This document shows, in pieces, positions 32,589 through 41,739 of a DNA stretch of 64,000 bases. How positions within the stretch are numbered: position 1 is the stretch's first letter; the number at the start of each line of letters is the position of its first letter. This DNA comes from Rhodobacterales bacterium LSUCC0031. Its GTDB lineage: Bacteria; Pseudomonadota; Alphaproteobacteria; Rhodobacterales; Rhodobacteraceae. The position numbers and the translations under genes were made by a program. The notes beneath the pieces were generated by a model, which had not been told where the DNA came from, did not search any database, and worked only from the letters and a program-made list of their open reading frames with translations. The stretch lies in contig WVSP01000003.1 of the NCBI GenBank assembly GCA_015689735.1, positions 248,001 through 312,000 of the forward strand. Reading direction: 5' to 3'.

Positions 32589-33182
32589 ATGCGCGGGGAC
32601 AAGGGCCGGATCGGGCCAAACGCGATCTTGCAATTCGTGCCGGTGCTGGCGGCGGCCAAGGGCGCGGCGGAAACCGCCCGCCTGTTGGCGCTTGCGGGGA
32701 TCACCGCCCTGCCCGACCCAAGCGCGGGGTTGATCGCGGAAGGGCCGGCCGCACGGCTGCACCAAATGGTGCGCCAAGCCCACCCGCAAGATGCAGCGCG
32801 GCTGGCGGCCGAGGCCGGGCGGCGGACGGGGGATTACATCTTGGCCCATCGCATCCCCAAGCCCGCGCAGGCCGTTCTGCGCGCGTTGCCCGCAAGGTTC
32901 TCGGCCCCGATCCTGGCGCGCGCCATCGCCAAACATGCCTGGACATTCTGCGGATCGGGGGAATTCCGGCTGGGGCCGGGCTGGCCGCCGCGCTTCGAGA
33001 TCATCGACAACCCGGTTGTGCGCGGCGAGGTGTCGGAGGTGGCGCTGTGCCATTGGCATGGGGCGGTTTTCGCGCGGCTGTTCGACCGGCTTTGCGGGCC
33101 GGGCTGGCAGGCGGTGGAAACCACCTGTTGCGCGCAAGGGGCGCGCGCCTGCCGGTTCGAGATGCGGCGCTGCCCAAACTGA
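32589..33182 (+). CDS. bchJ: BchJ: bacteriochlorophyll biosynthesis, V4R-domain protein
   Basis: 197 aa. The C-terminal V4R (4-vinyl reductase-type) domain is visible around VSEVALCHWHGAVFARLF and ETTCCAQGARACRFEM. In Rhodobacter bchJ lies beside bchE and affects 8-vinyl reduction of chlorophyllide precursors, although BciA/BciB-type enzymes may be the actual reductases. It starts 4 bases after bchE and is clearly in its operon. It is not followed by bchG/bchP as in the classic photosynthesis cluster. Confidence 0.85.
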   Translation: MRGDKGRIGPNAILQFVPVLAAAKGAAETARLLALAGITALPDPSAGLIAEGPAARLHQMVRQAHPQDAARLAAEAGRRTGDYILAHRIPKPAQAVLRALPARFSAPILARAIAKHAWTFCGSGEFRLGPGWPPRFEIIDNPVVRGEVSEVALCHWHGAVFARLFDRLCGPGWQAVETTCCAQGARACRFEMRRCPN

Positions 33183-33209
33183 GCGGACAAGTCGCGGCGT
33201 CACTGTCGC

Positions 33210-33264
33210 GGAGGCTCTGCCCCCGGCCTACGGCCTCCCCCGGGATATTTATGAAACGAAGAAG
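33210..33264 (+). repeat. Dispersed repeat with conserved tail, copy 2
   Basis: GC-rich hairpin sequence (GGAGGC...GGCCTACGGCC...CCC) followed by CCCGGGATATTTATGAAACG and AAGAAG. It matches the copies at 3964, 39446 and 51830. It lies between convergent bchJ and the SLC13 permease. Confidence 0.7.
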
Positions 33265-33326
33265 GTCAGAGGCCTGCCCGGGGGGTCAGCCTTCGCGCGC
33301 CGTGACGGCATGGCGGATCGTGAGGC

Positions 33327-35108
33327 TTACAGCGGCCAGAGCAGCGGGATGGTCAGGCAGACGACGACGCCAAGGCTGAGGTTCAGGGGAATGCCGATGC
33401 GCATGAAATCGGTAAAGCGATAGCCGCCCGGACCATAGACCAGCATATTGGTCTGATAGCCGATGGGTGTCGCGAAACAGGCCGAGGCCGCGATCATCAC
33501 CGCCACGACCAAGGGGCGCGGATCGACCCCCATGGCTTGGCCCAGCGCAATCGCGATGGGGGCCATGATGACCGCGATGGCGTTGTTGGAGACAAGCTCG
33601 GTCAGGATGGTGGTCATGTAATAGACCGCCCAGACCAGTACCCAAGGCGGCAGGTCGAGCAAGAGCGGCGCGATCCGGCCCACGATCAGGGCGATCCCCC
33701 CGGTATGATCGAGGGCGGCACCCACGGCGAGCATGGCGAAAATCAGCGCAAGCAAGCGCCCATCGACGAAGGAAAACGCTTCCTCTGCGTCGATGCAGCC
33801 GGTCAGCAGCACCACGGCGACCGCGATCACCGCCAGCACAAGGATGGGTGCGATATCGAAGGCGGCCAGGATGACGATCCCGGCCATGGCGGCGATGGCA
33901 ATGGGGGCCTTGCCGCGGCGATAGGCGCGTTCAGAGGGTTTGGAGACATCGACCAGGTCCATGTCGGCGGCAAAGCGCTGGATATCCTCGGGGGCGCCCT
34001 CGATCAGCAAGGTGTCGCCCACGCGCACGATCAGATCGTCAAGCTGGCTGCCGATATTCTGGTTCCGGCGATGGACCGCCAAGGGATAGACGCCGTAGCG
34101 CCGCCGCAGACGCAAGCTGCCCAAGCTGCGCCCGATCATGCGCGCGCCGGGTGTGATCAGCACCTCGACCGTGGTGGTGGAGACGGAGCTGAGTTTATCG
34201 ACGGTCTTGAGTTCCTTCGACGCCTGGAGGCCCAACACCTCGGCCATGTCGGTGCGCAAGACCACGCGGTCGCCCTCTTGCAGCATGACGCCTGCCATGT
34301 CGCGCCTGAGCGAGGCATCGCCGCGCAGCACATCGATGAGGCGCACGCCCTCGCGGGCGAAAAGATCGACATCGTTCACATTCTGCCCGATGAGCGCCGA
34401 GCCTTCGGGGACGGCCACCTCGGTGAAGAATTTGGGCTTGGCGCGCCCATTGCTCAGAAGGGCCGCCATCGAGCTACGTTCGGGCAAAAGGTGACGGCCA
34501 AAGACAAGCAGGTAGATCAGCCCCCATGCGACGACGACGAGGCCGATGGGCGTAATCTCGAAAATGGTGAAAGGCGCCAGCCCCTCGGCACGGGCAACGC
34601 CATCGACGAGCAGGTTGGTGGAGGTGCCGATCAAGGTCAGCGTGCCGCCCATGATCGCAGCATAGCTCAGCGGGATCAGGAGCTTGGAGGGGGCGGTGCC
34701 AAGGATGCGGGAAATCTGCACGAAGATGGGCAGCATGATCACCACGATGGGCGTATTGTTCATGAAGGCCGAGGCGACGGCGACAAAGGCCAGCAGCGTG
34801 GCCACCGCGATGGCGGGGTGGGAGGCGGCCTTGGCCTCGGCAAAGCGCGTCAGCCGGTCGAGCGAGCCTGTGCGCACCAGCGCGCCCATGACGATGAACA
34901 TCGCTGCAATCGTCCAAGGGGCGGGGTTCGACAGCACCGCGGTCGCGCGCTCGAAGGGCAAAAGGCCCAAGATCAACAGCGCCGCGACACCGCCGATCGC
35001 CACCACCTCGGTCGGCCAGCGCTCGCGCAGGAACAGGGCGAACATCGTCAGCATGATCGCGATGGCAAGAAGACCTTGGCCGGTCTGGGATAACGCAAGA
35101 TCAATCAT
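33327..35108 (-). CDS. SLC13/DASS-family permease with two TrkA-C domains
   Basis: 593 aa; the start at MIDLALSQTGQGLLA is preceded by AAGGGACGG. N- and C-terminal hydrophobic halves each carry SLC13-type SNT/NNT signatures (AFMNNTPIVVIMLPIF, LVSNNAIAVIMAPIAI). They flank two cytoplasmic RCK_C/TrkA-C-like domains (about residues 205-385: GVRLIDVLRGDAS, IRVGDTLLIEGAPED-like). Members transport sulfate or organic acids with Na+. The substrate is not determined. Confidence 0.85.
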   Translation of the reverse strand: MIDLALSQTGQGLLAIAIMLTMFALFLRERWPTEVVAIGGVAALLILGLLPFERATAVLSNPAPWTIAAMFIVMGALVRTGSLDRLTRFAEAKAASHPAIAVATLLAFVAVASAFMNNTPIVVIMLPIFVQISRILGTAPSKLLIPLSYAAIMGGTLTLIGTSTNLLVDGVARAEGLAPFTIFEITPIGLVVVAWGLIYLLVFGRHLLPERSSMAALLSNGRAKPKFFTEVAVPEGSALIGQNVNDVDLFAREGVRLIDVLRGDASLRRDMAGVMLQEGDRVVLRTDMAEVLGLQASKELKTVDKLSSVSTTTVEVLITPGARMIGRSLGSLRLRRRYGVYPLAVHRRNQNIGSQLDDLIVRVGDTLLIEGAPEDIQRFAADMDLVDVSKPSERAYRRGKAPIAIAAMAGIVILAAFDIAPILVLAVIAVAVVLLTGCIDAEEAFSFVDGRLLALIFAMLAVGAALDHTGGIALIVGRIAPLLLDLPPWVLVWAVYYMTTILTELVSNNAIAVIMAPIAIALGQAMGVDPRPLVVAVMIAASACFATPIGYQTNMLVYGPGGYRFTDFMRIGIPLNLSLGVVVCLTIPLLWPL

Positions 35109-35182
35109 ACCCGTCCCTTTGCACTCCACGCCATGGGGACAAGTCTAGCGATGCGGCAGCGCAGCACAAGCGGGACCGTGCG

Positions 35183-36088
35183 CTATGCGGCGGCAAGATG
35201 CCCGGCGGGCTTGCGCGGCTGGACCAGGGCCAAGCCCGCCAGCATCACGGCGACGGCGGCCCAGACCCACGGTGAATAGCTTTCGCCCAGGATCAGCTTG
35301 GCCCAGAAGATGCCGAAGCCCGTCACGAGATAGGAGACCTGTGCGGCAAAAACCGATCCCGCGCGGGTCACGAGCCAGACGTAAAGCGTATAGGCGGTGG
35401 CATGGGCGAGCGAGGAGAGGATGACCGCCCCCTCGGCCAGCCCAAGGGGGGCGGTGGGGATGATGAACTGGCCCGTGATCGCGGCGAGAGGTGCGGCAAG
35501 GACAATACCGATCAGCGATGCGCCCAAGAGCACTTGCACCGCATCCAGTCCTTCGGTGCCGTTTCGGGCGACGAAATTGCCCTCGACGGCATAAAAGAGG
35601 GGGGCGATCAGCGCGAGCGGCAGCCACCAGACCATCTCGCGGTCGGGCAGGCTGCTGTCAGGCAGCGCAATGAGCAAGATCGCGCAAAGACCAAGGCACA
35701 GGCCCGACAGCCGGGTCAGCGAAAAGCGGTCAAGCCCCAGGGCGAGCGCCACGGGAAAGGCCAGTATCGGGATGAGCGACAAGACAATCGACATGACGCC
35801 GGAGGGCAGATGGATCGCCGCCGTATAGCTTGCCGCATTGGGCAAGAGCGTTCCGATCAGCGCGATGATGGTGCAAAACACCCATTGCGCGGGGCGGCGC
35901 GGCAAGGTGCCGCCGCGCAAGGTGTTGATCGCGCCCAACAGGACGGCGCCGATGGCGAATTGCCAGAAGATGATGCCGAAATGACGATAGCCCGCGGTCA
36001 CGGCGATCTTGGCCAAGGGTTGGGTCAGGCCCCAAGCCGCGCCGCAGAAGATCAGGATCGCGATGTAGAGTAGCCAGTCACGGCGCAT
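35183..36088 (-). CDS. EamA/DMT-family transporter
   Basis: 301 aa, ten predicted hydrophobic segments in two EamA halves, starting MRRDWLLYIAILIFCGAAWGLTQP. Substrate unknown. The start lies 11 bases inside the 3' end of the metallophosphoesterase gene upstream on the same strand, suggesting cotranslation. Confidence 0.85.
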   Translation of the reverse strand: MRRDWLLYIAILIFCGAAWGLTQPLAKIAVTAGYRHFGIIFWQFAIGAVLLGAINTLRGGTLPRRPAQWVFCTIIALIGTLLPNAASYTAAIHLPSGVMSIVLSLIPILAFPVALALGLDRFSLTRLSGLCLGLCAILLIALPDSSLPDREMVWWLPLALIAPLFYAVEGNFVARNGTEGLDAVQVLLGASLIGIVLAAPLAAITGQFIIPTAPLGLAEGAVILSSLAHATAYTLYVWLVTRAGSVFAAQVSYLVTGFGIFWAKLILGESYSPWVWAAVAVMLAGLALVQPRKPAGHLAAA

Positions 36089-36902
36089 CGGGCGGGCCTG
36101 CCTGCAACAGACGGCCACCCAGCCGGACAGGGGTGATCGCGACAGCCGCGCCCGTGCGATCCTCGGTCTCGACCATCAGGCCGGAAAGCGTCGCCGCGCC
36201 CGCGGCGGGGGTGAAGCGCTCGCGTGGCATGCCGGTAATGAAGCGGCGCATCGGCTCGGCCTTGTCCATGCCGATGACGGAGTTGTAATCGCCGCACATG
36301 CCCGCATCCGTTTGATAAGCCGTGCCGCCGGGCAGGATCATCGCGTCGCCGGTCGGCACATGGGTATGAGTGCCGATCACAAGGCTCGCGCGGCCATCAC
36401 AGAAATGACCCATCGCCATTTTCTCGGAGGTTGCCTCGGCATGGAAATCGATCAGCGCGGCTTGCACATTGCCACCGCGGGGGAATTTCCTCAACACCGT
36501 GTCAAGCGCGGAAAAGGGATCGTCGAAGGGGCGTTTCATAAAGACCTGCCCCAGCGCTTGGGCCACGAGCACCTGACGCCCGCCCCGCGCCTGATAGACG
36601 CGCGCGCCCGCCCCCGGCGCATCCTTGGCGAAGTTGAGCGGGCGCAAGATGCGCGGCTCTTCATTGATGAATTGCAGCATGTCGCGCTGGTCGAAGGCGT
36701 GATCGCCCAAGGTCAGGCAATCGGTACCGGCATCGAGCAATTCCTTGGCATGGCCCGCCGACAGGCCCGCGCCGGCGGTCGCGTTCTCGCCATTGACCAC
36801 GACGAAGTCGAGGCGCCAATCGGTGCGGAGCTTGGGCAGATGCTCGGTGATCGCGGCGCGGCCGGCCCGCCCCATCACGTCGCCAAGAAAGAGAATACGC
36901 AT
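36078..36902 (-). CDS. YmdB-like metallophosphoesterase (TIGR00282 family)
   Basis: 274 aa, starting MRILFLGDVMGRAGR. Family motifs: GDVMG (metal ligands), NGENATAG, GTHTHVPTGD and TDAGMCGD. The usual GNH motif reads TLGDHAFDQ here, with Asp for Asn. YmdB/TIGR00282 proteins are Mn/Fe-dependent phosphodiesterases reported to act on cyclic nucleotides. It is located between 5-formyl-THF cyclo-ligase and the DMT transporter on the same strand. Confidence 0.88.
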   Translation of the reverse strand: MRILFLGDVMGRAGRAAITEHLPKLRTDWRLDFVVVNGENATAGAGLSAGHAKELLDAGTDCLTLGDHAFDQRDMLQFINEEPRILRPLNFAKDAPGAGARVYQARGGRQVLVAQALGQVFMKRPFDDPFSALDTVLRKFPRGGNVQAALIDFHAEATSEKMAMGHFCDGRASLVIGTHTHVPTGDAMILPGGTAYQTDAGMCGDYNSVIGMDKAEPMRRFITGMPRERFTPAAGAATLSGLMVETEDRTGAAVAITPVRLGGRLLQAGPPDAP

Positions 36903-36956
36903 GCCGCTTGGCTTAGGCGCGGGCGCGCGGCGGGGCAAGCGGGAAATCGCGCAAGC

Positions 36957-37523
36957 CTAGCGGCGGATCACGCCCGCCTCGGTCACGACGGCATCGAGGG
37001 GGATATCGGTCGGCTCGAGCGGCAAGGGCGGCAGTTCTTGCGCCGCGAAGGCCAGTCCGATCGCCCGGACCGGCCCATGGGCGGCAAGGCGTGCCAGTGT
37101 TCGGTCGTAAAAGCCGCCGCCATAGCCCAGACGGTTGCAGGCGGCATCGAACCCCACAAGCGGCACGATCAGCGCCTCCGGGATGATCCAGTCGCCCTGT
37201 TCGGGGATCATCGCGCCGAAGGGGCCGGGGACAAGCGAGGTGTCGGGTGTCCAGCGGCGGAAATCGAGCGGCAGGCCCGGCCCCGCGATGACCGGCACGC
37301 CGATGGTGGCACCTGTGGAATGCAGCGCTGCCATCGCGGGCCTTGGGTCGATCTCGGTCCGTATGGGCAGATAGGCGGCGATGGTGCGGCCCTTGGCCGG
37401 GCCGATCTCGGCCAGAAGATGGGCGGTCGCGGCCGCAACCGCGCCTGTTTGTTCGCAGAGCGCAAAGGCCCCCTTGCGGGCGGCATAGGCGGTTTGACGG
37501 AGTGCGGTCTTGACCTCGGACAT
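36957..37523 (-). CDS. 5-formyltetrahydrofolate cyclo-ligase
   Basis: 188 aa. The phosphate/ATP-binding C-terminal signature LGYGGGFYDRTLA is clear, with a conserved N-terminal KGAFALCEQ helix and LPIRTEID. It converts 5-formyl-THF to 5,10-methenyl-THF using ATP. In many bacteria this gene neighbours the 6S RNA; here the 6S-like gene lies 9 kb away. The start at 37523 has a poor RBS, and a TTG at 37559 is possible. Confidence 0.9.
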   Translation of the reverse strand: MSEVKTALRQTAYAARKGAFALCEQTGAVAAATAHLLAEIGPAKGRTIAAYLPIRTEIDPRPAMAALHSTGATIGVPVIAGPGLPLDFRRWTPDTSLVPGPFGAMIPEQGDWIIPEALIVPLVGFDAACNRLGYGGGFYDRTLARLAAHGPVRAIGLAFAAQELPPLPLEPTDIPLDAVVTEAGVIRR

Positions 37524-37597
37524 GGGGGCGACAAGAAAAGCTTTCAGGCGCGCGCGCAAGGCGGGGCGCGACGGGTTTGGGACAAAGGGCGACAGGG

Positions 37598-38209
37598 ATG
37601 CTGGTTCTCGATCATATCGCGGTGGCGGCGGGCGATCTTGCCACGGGAGCGGCCGCGGTGGAGGCCAAGCTGGGCTTGGCCCTCCAGCCCGGCGGGCAGC
37701 ACCCGCATATGGGCACGCATAACAGGCTGATGTCGCTGGGCGATGACTATCTCGAGGTGATCGCCATTGACCCCGCGGGCGCGGCGCCCGCCCAGCCGCG
37801 CTGGTTCGATCTGGATCGGTTCACCGGGCCGCCGCGCGCGACGACATGGATTTGCCGCTGCGATGATCTGGAGGCGGCGCTGGCGCTTGCCCCCAAGGGC
37901 GCCGGGCGACCATGGGATCTGGCGCGCGGCGATCTGCGCTGGCGCATGGCGGTGCCGGAAGATGGGATCTTGCCATTCGACGGGCTTTTCCCCGCGCTGA
38001 TCCAATGGCAAGGCACGGCGCATCCCGCACCCCGCCTGACCGATCTGGGGGCGCGGTTGGTGGGGCTGCGGCTATTTTCGCCTGAAGCGAGCGCGCTCCG
38101 CGCGGCGCTGGCGCCGCTTGTCGCGGATGCCCGCATCACGGTGCATGAGGCCCCTACCCCGAGGATGGAGGCACGCATCGTCACCCCAAATGGTGAGGTC
38201 GTGCTGTGA
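37598..38209 (+). CDS. VOC/glyoxalase-fold protein
   Basis: 203 aa, starting MLVLDHIAVAAGDLATGAA. The N-terminal betaalphabeta unit and GTHNRLMSLGDDYLEVIAIDP are typical of the large glyoxalase-like domain family (Glyoxalase_3 type). Metal-binding His/Glu are plausible (H6, E in YLEVI), but the reaction is unknown. It is coupled to the GNAT gene by a 4-base overlap (GTGA). Confidence 0.8.
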   Translation: MLVLDHIAVAAGDLATGAAAVEAKLGLALQPGGQHPHMGTHNRLMSLGDDYLEVIAIDPAGAAPAQPRWFDLDRFTGPPRATTWICRCDDLEAALALAPKGAGRPWDLARGDLRWRMAVPEDGILPFDGLFPALIQWQGTAHPAPRLTDLGARLVGLRLFSPEASALRAALAPLVADARITVHEAPTPRMEARIVTPNGEVVL

Positions 38210-38676
38210 TCCGGCCCGCGGTGACAGGCGATGCCGAGGCCATCGCCCAGATCTGGAACCATGTGATCCGCGAGACGACCCAGACATTCACCACCGCCGA
38301 GAAAGACCCGCGCATGCTGGCCGAGCAAATCATGGCGCAGCCCTGCTTCGTGGCCGAGATCGCGGGCGCGGTGGCGGGGTTCGTGACGTATGGGCAGTTT
38401 CGCAGCGGTCCGGGCTATGCCCATACGGTCGAGCATTCGATCCATGTGGCGCAGCCTGCGCGCGGCGCGGGGCTGGGGCGCGCGCTGATGGACCGTGTCG
38501 AGGCCCATGCACGCGCGGCTGGTATCCATTCGATCATCGCGGGCGTCGCAGGCGAAAATGACGGCGGAGCGGCCTTTCACGCCACTCTCGGTTATCGCGA
38601 GATCGCGCGCCTGCCGGAGGTGGGGTGGAAATTCGGGCGCTGGCATGACCTGGTCTTGATGCAAAAATTCCTGTGA
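38206..38676 (+). CDS. GNAT N-acetyltransferase (phosphinothricin acetyltransferase-like)
   Basis: 156 aa, GTG start overlapping the upstream stop. The acetyl-CoA binding motif RGAGLGRALMDRVEAHARA and the AFHATLGY(R)E end are GNAT hallmarks. The whole-length pattern (VTGDAEAIAQIWNHVI, HSIHV, HSIIAGVAGENDGGAAFH) fits the bar/pat-like group that acetylates methionine sulfoximine, phosphinothricin or similar amino acids. Substrate inferred only. Confidence 0.85.
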   Translation: MIRPAVTGDAEAIAQIWNHVIRETTQTFTTAEKDPRMLAEQIMAQPCFVAEIAGAVAGFVTYGQFRSGPGYAHTVEHSIHVAQPARGAGLGRALMDRVEAHARAAGIHSIIAGVAGENDGGAAFHATLGYREIARLPEVGWKFGRWHDLVLMQKFL

Positions 38677-38729
38677 TCATGGATGCTTTGCACTGACAGG
38701 GCCGCGGTTTTTGGGCTAGGAACGCGGCC

Positions 38730-39425
38730 ATGTCACTTTGGTCCCGCATACAAGACGCGCTGTCCGCCCTTGCCAAGGGCGAGGGGTTGTCTGTTGTCTT
38801 TGACCGGCTGCGCAGCCCGCCCGAGCGCTCGGTCGCATTTACCATCGCGGTGATCGCGCTGTCGGCCAAGATGGCGAAAGCCGATGGGCGGGTCACCCGC
38901 GACGAGGTGACGGCCTTTCGGCAGGTCTTTCACATCCCCCCCGCCGAGGAGCGCGCGGCGGCGCGTGTCTTCAACCTTGCGCGCGAGGATGTGGCGGGGT
39001 TCGAGGAATATGCTGCCCGCATCGCGCGGATGTTTCGCGGGCGCGGGCGTGGCGAAAGGGTGCTGCGCGATCTTTTGGACGGGCTCTTTCATATCGCCAC
39101 CGCCGATGGCAGCTATCACCCGGCCGAGGATGCGTTTCTGGCAAGGGTAGCGGAAGTCTTCGGGATGAGCGCAGGGCTTTTTGCCCGGATCCGGGCCAGC
39201 CATGTCCCCGCTGCTGCCCCTGACCCCTTTACGGTCTTGGGGGTGTCGCCGGAGATGGACCTTGACGAGATCAAGGCGATCTGGCGGGCCGAGGTGCGCG
39301 CATGCCATCCCGACCGCATGATGGCACGCGGCGTGCCGGAGGAGGCGATGCGGCTGGCCGAACGGCGACTGATCGCGATCAACCGGGCATGGGAAGAGAT
39401 CGCGGGGCGCGCCGGCGGCGACTGA
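38730..39425 (+). CDS. DjlA-like TerB + J-domain protein
   Basis: 231 aa. The first two-thirds is a TerB-like helical domain (AKMAKADGRVTRDEVTAFRQVF, LFHIATADGSYHPAEDAFL). The C-terminal 65 residues are a J-domain with the HPD tripeptide (ACHPDRMM). It stimulates DnaK-type Hsp70 ATPase. Unlike E. coli DjlA it lacks an N-terminal membrane helix, which is usual in this lineage. A dispersed repeat follows the stop. Confidence 0.87.
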   Translation: MSLWSRIQDALSALAKGEGLSVVFDRLRSPPERSVAFTIAVIALSAKMAKADGRVTRDEVTAFRQVFHIPPAEERAAARVFNLAREDVAGFEEYAARIARMFRGRGRGERVLRDLLDGLFHIATADGSYHPAEDAFLARVAEVFGMSAGLFARIRASHVPAAAPDPFTVLGVSPEMDLDEIKAIWRAEVRACHPDRMMARGVPEEAMRLAERRLIAINRAWEEIAGRAGGD

Positions 39426-39445
39426 GCCTATGGCAGGCGCCGCGC

Positions 39446-39506
39446 GGGGGGCCAGCCCCCCACGGCCCCTTGGGCCGTTCCCCCCGGGATATTTTTGAAA
39501 CGAAAA
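39446..39506 (+). repeat. Dispersed double-hairpin repeat with conserved tail, copy 3
   Basis: Hairpins GGGGGGC-CA-GCCCCCC (39446-39461) and ACGGCCC-CTT-GGGCCGT (39462-39478) precede CCCCCCGGGATATTTTTGAA. The architecture is the same as copy 1 although the hairpin sequences differ, and only the tail is conserved. It could terminate the DjlA-like gene. Confidence 0.75.
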
Positions 39507-39584
39507 AGGATGCAGCGCTTGGCGGGTTGAGGCCGAGCCGCGCGCGGTCCATATCTGGGGCAATACTGTTCGATGAGGTTTCAC

Positions 39585-41414
39585 ATGCGCACCTTGCTTG
39601 CTACCCCGATGATCCGCGATGCCGCCGGCGAGGCTGGAGGCCAGCCCTTGGGGCGTTTGCCGCAATGGGATCTGTCCGATCTTTATGCCGCGCCGGATGC
39701 GCCGGAATTGTTGCGCGATCTGGACTGGCTCGAGGGGGAATGTGCCGCCTTTGCAGCAGATTACGCGGGCAAGCTTGCCGATTTGGACACGGCCGGGATG
39801 CTGGCTTGCGTGCGCCGCTACGAGGCGATCGACCTGATCGCGGGGCGGATCATGTCCTTTGCGGGGTTGCGCTATTATCAGCACACCACCGACCCCGCGC
39901 GCGCCAAGTTCATGTCGGACATGCAGGATGGGATCACCGCCTGCACATCGGCGCTCGTGTTTTTCAGCCTTGAGTTCAACCGCATCCCTGCCGCGCACTA
40001 TACGGCGGTCTTTGGCGGTGACGCTGATCTTGCGCGTTACCAGCCGGTTTTCGATCGGATGCGGGCGATGGCGCCTTATCAGCTCTCGGACGAGTTGGAG
40101 ACATTCCTGCATGATCAATCGGTCGTGGGGGCGAGTGCGTGGAACAAGCTGTTTGACGAGACCATCGCGGGGATGAGTTTCGAGGTCGAAGGCGAGCGGC
40201 TGGGGATCGAGGCGACGCTGAACCTGTTGACCGATCCCGACCGCGCGCGGCGCGAGGCGGGCGCGCGCGCCTTGGCCGAGGGCTTTGCCGCAAAGCTGCC
40301 GCTTTTTGCGCGTGTGCATAATACGCTGGCCAAGGAGAAAGAGATTTCCGACCGCTGGCGCAAGCTGCCAAGCCCGCAGATGGGGCGGCATTTGTCCAAC
40401 CATGTGGAGCCCGAGGTGGTCGAGGCGCTGCGCAATGCGGTGGTGGCGGCTTACCCAAGGCTGTCGCACCGCTATTACGCGCTCAAGGCCAAGTGGCTAG
40501 GGTTAGAGCGCTTGCAGGTCTGGGATCGCAACGCGCCCTTGCCCATGCAGGAAAACCGCATTTTCGGCTGGGAGGAGGCGCGCGATCTGGTCAGCCGCGC
40601 CTATGCGGGCTTTCATCCCGATCTGGCCCGGCTTGCCGAACCGTTTTTCACCCAAGGCTGGATCGATGCCGCCGTGAAGGAGGGCAAGGCGCCCGGTGCC
40701 TTTGCCCACCCGACCGTCAGCGATGTGCATCCCTATGTGATGCTGAACTATCTTGGCAAACCGCGCGATGTGATGACCTTGGCCCATGAGTTGGGCCATG
40801 GCGTGCATCAGCGGCTGGCCGCCGAACAGGGCGAGTTGCTGTCGGCCACGCCCTTGACCCTTGCCGAGACGGCGAGCGTCTTTGGCGAGATGCTGACCTT
40901 CCGCACCATGCTGGCCGAGGCCAAGGATAAAGCGGCGCGCAAGGTGCTGTTGGCGGGCAAGGTCGAGGACATGATCAACACGGTCGTGCGCCAGATCGCC
41001 TTTTACGATTTCGAGTGCAAGCTGCACGCCGCGCGCCGCGAGGGGGAATTGACGCCCGACGACATTGGCGCGCTATGGATGAGCGTGCAGGCTGAAAGCC
41101 TTGGGCCAGTGTTCGATTTCATGGACGGATATGACCGCTTCTGGGCCTATATCCCGCATTTCGTGCATTCGCCCTTTTACGTCTATGCCTATGCCTTTGG
41201 CGACGGCTTGGTAAACGCGCTTTACGCCGTCTATGCCGAGGGCGCGCCGGGGTTCGAGGAGAAGTATTTCGAGATGCTCAAGGCGGGCGGATCGAAGCAC
41301 CACAAGGAATTGCTGGCACCCTTTGGCCTCGATGCCTCGGACCCTGCGTTCTGGGACAAGGGGCTGTCGATGATCGAGGGCTTCATCGACGAGTTGGAGG
41401 CGATGGAGGACTGA
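39585..41414 (+). CDS. pepF: M3-family oligoendopeptidase F
   Basis: 609 aa from ATG 39585, chosen because GAGG (39575-39578) lies 6 bases upstream; an ATG at 39573 would add four residues. The zinc site LAHELGHGVHQ and the downstream ETASVFGEMLT Glu ligand are intact. It hydrolyses short cytoplasmic peptides. Stand-alone, 19 bases before the convergent CDGSH gene. Confidence 0.92.
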   Translation: MRTLLATPMIRDAAGEAGGQPLGRLPQWDLSDLYAAPDAPELLRDLDWLEGECAAFAADYAGKLADLDTAGMLACVRRYEAIDLIAGRIMSFAGLRYYQHTTDPARAKFMSDMQDGITACTSALVFFSLEFNRIPAAHYTAVFGGDADLARYQPVFDRMRAMAPYQLSDELETFLHDQSVVGASAWNKLFDETIAGMSFEVEGERLGIEATLNLLTDPDRARREAGARALAEGFAAKLPLFARVHNTLAKEKEISDRWRKLPSPQMGRHLSNHVEPEVVEALRNAVVAAYPRLSHRYYALKAKWLGLERLQVWDRNAPLPMQENRIFGWEEARDLVSRAYAGFHPDLARLAEPFFTQGWIDAAVKEGKAPGAFAHPTVSDVHPYVMLNYLGKPRDVMTLAHELGHGVHQRLAAEQGELLSATPLTLAETASVFGEMLTFRTMLAEAKDKAARKVLLAGKVEDMINTVVRQIAFYDFECKLHAARREGELTPDDIGALWMSVQAESLGPVFDFMDGYDRFWAYIPHFVHSPFYVYAYAFGDGLVNALYAVYAEGAPGFEEKYFEMLKAGGSKHHKELLAPFGLDASDPAFWDKGLSMIEGFIDELEAMED

Positions 41415-41433
41415 AGCCCCCCATCGCGCCACC

Positions 41434-41679
41434 CTAAAGCCGGTTATGCGCACCGTCGCACAGCGGCTTGTTCGCGCTGGCCTTGCAGCCGCAGAAAAAG
41501 GCGCGGCCATCTTTTTCGGCGGTCCATTTTTGCGGCTGAAACGGGGTACCTTTGTGCGAGCCATCGCAGAAGGGCTGATTTTGCGACCGGCCGCAGCTGC
41601 ACCAGAAATAGGTCTTTCCCGCGGTTACCTCGACCGGGAAGGGGGATTTCTGGGCGATGATCGGGGTGTCGTCTGACAT
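41434..41679 (-). CDS. CDGSH iron-sulfur protein with two clusters sites
   Basis: 81 aa, dual CDGSH protein. Site 1 is C27-x-C29-x8-C38-DGSH42; site 2 is C63-x-C65-x8-C74-DGAH78. Each should bind a [2Fe-2S] cluster with 3Cys-1His ligands. Redox or cluster-transfer role. A small repeat-free gap of 60 bases separates it from the DUF4389 gene on the same strand. Confidence 0.92.
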   Translation of the reverse strand: MSDDTPIIAQKSPFPVEVTAGKTYFWCSCGRSQNQPFCDGSHKGTPFQPQKWTAEKDGRAFFCGCKASANKPLCDGAHNRL

Positions 41680-41739
41680 CTGGCTTGCTCCTGTGGCGCG
41701 ATGTGGTGACGCCTTGAGATGGGCCGCGATGCGGGCGCG

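Noticed and set aside
33537-35093. A 518-codon open frame antisense to the SLC13 permease
   Set aside because: Extremely His/Gln/Gly/Asp-rich, typical of antisense of a membrane protein gene.
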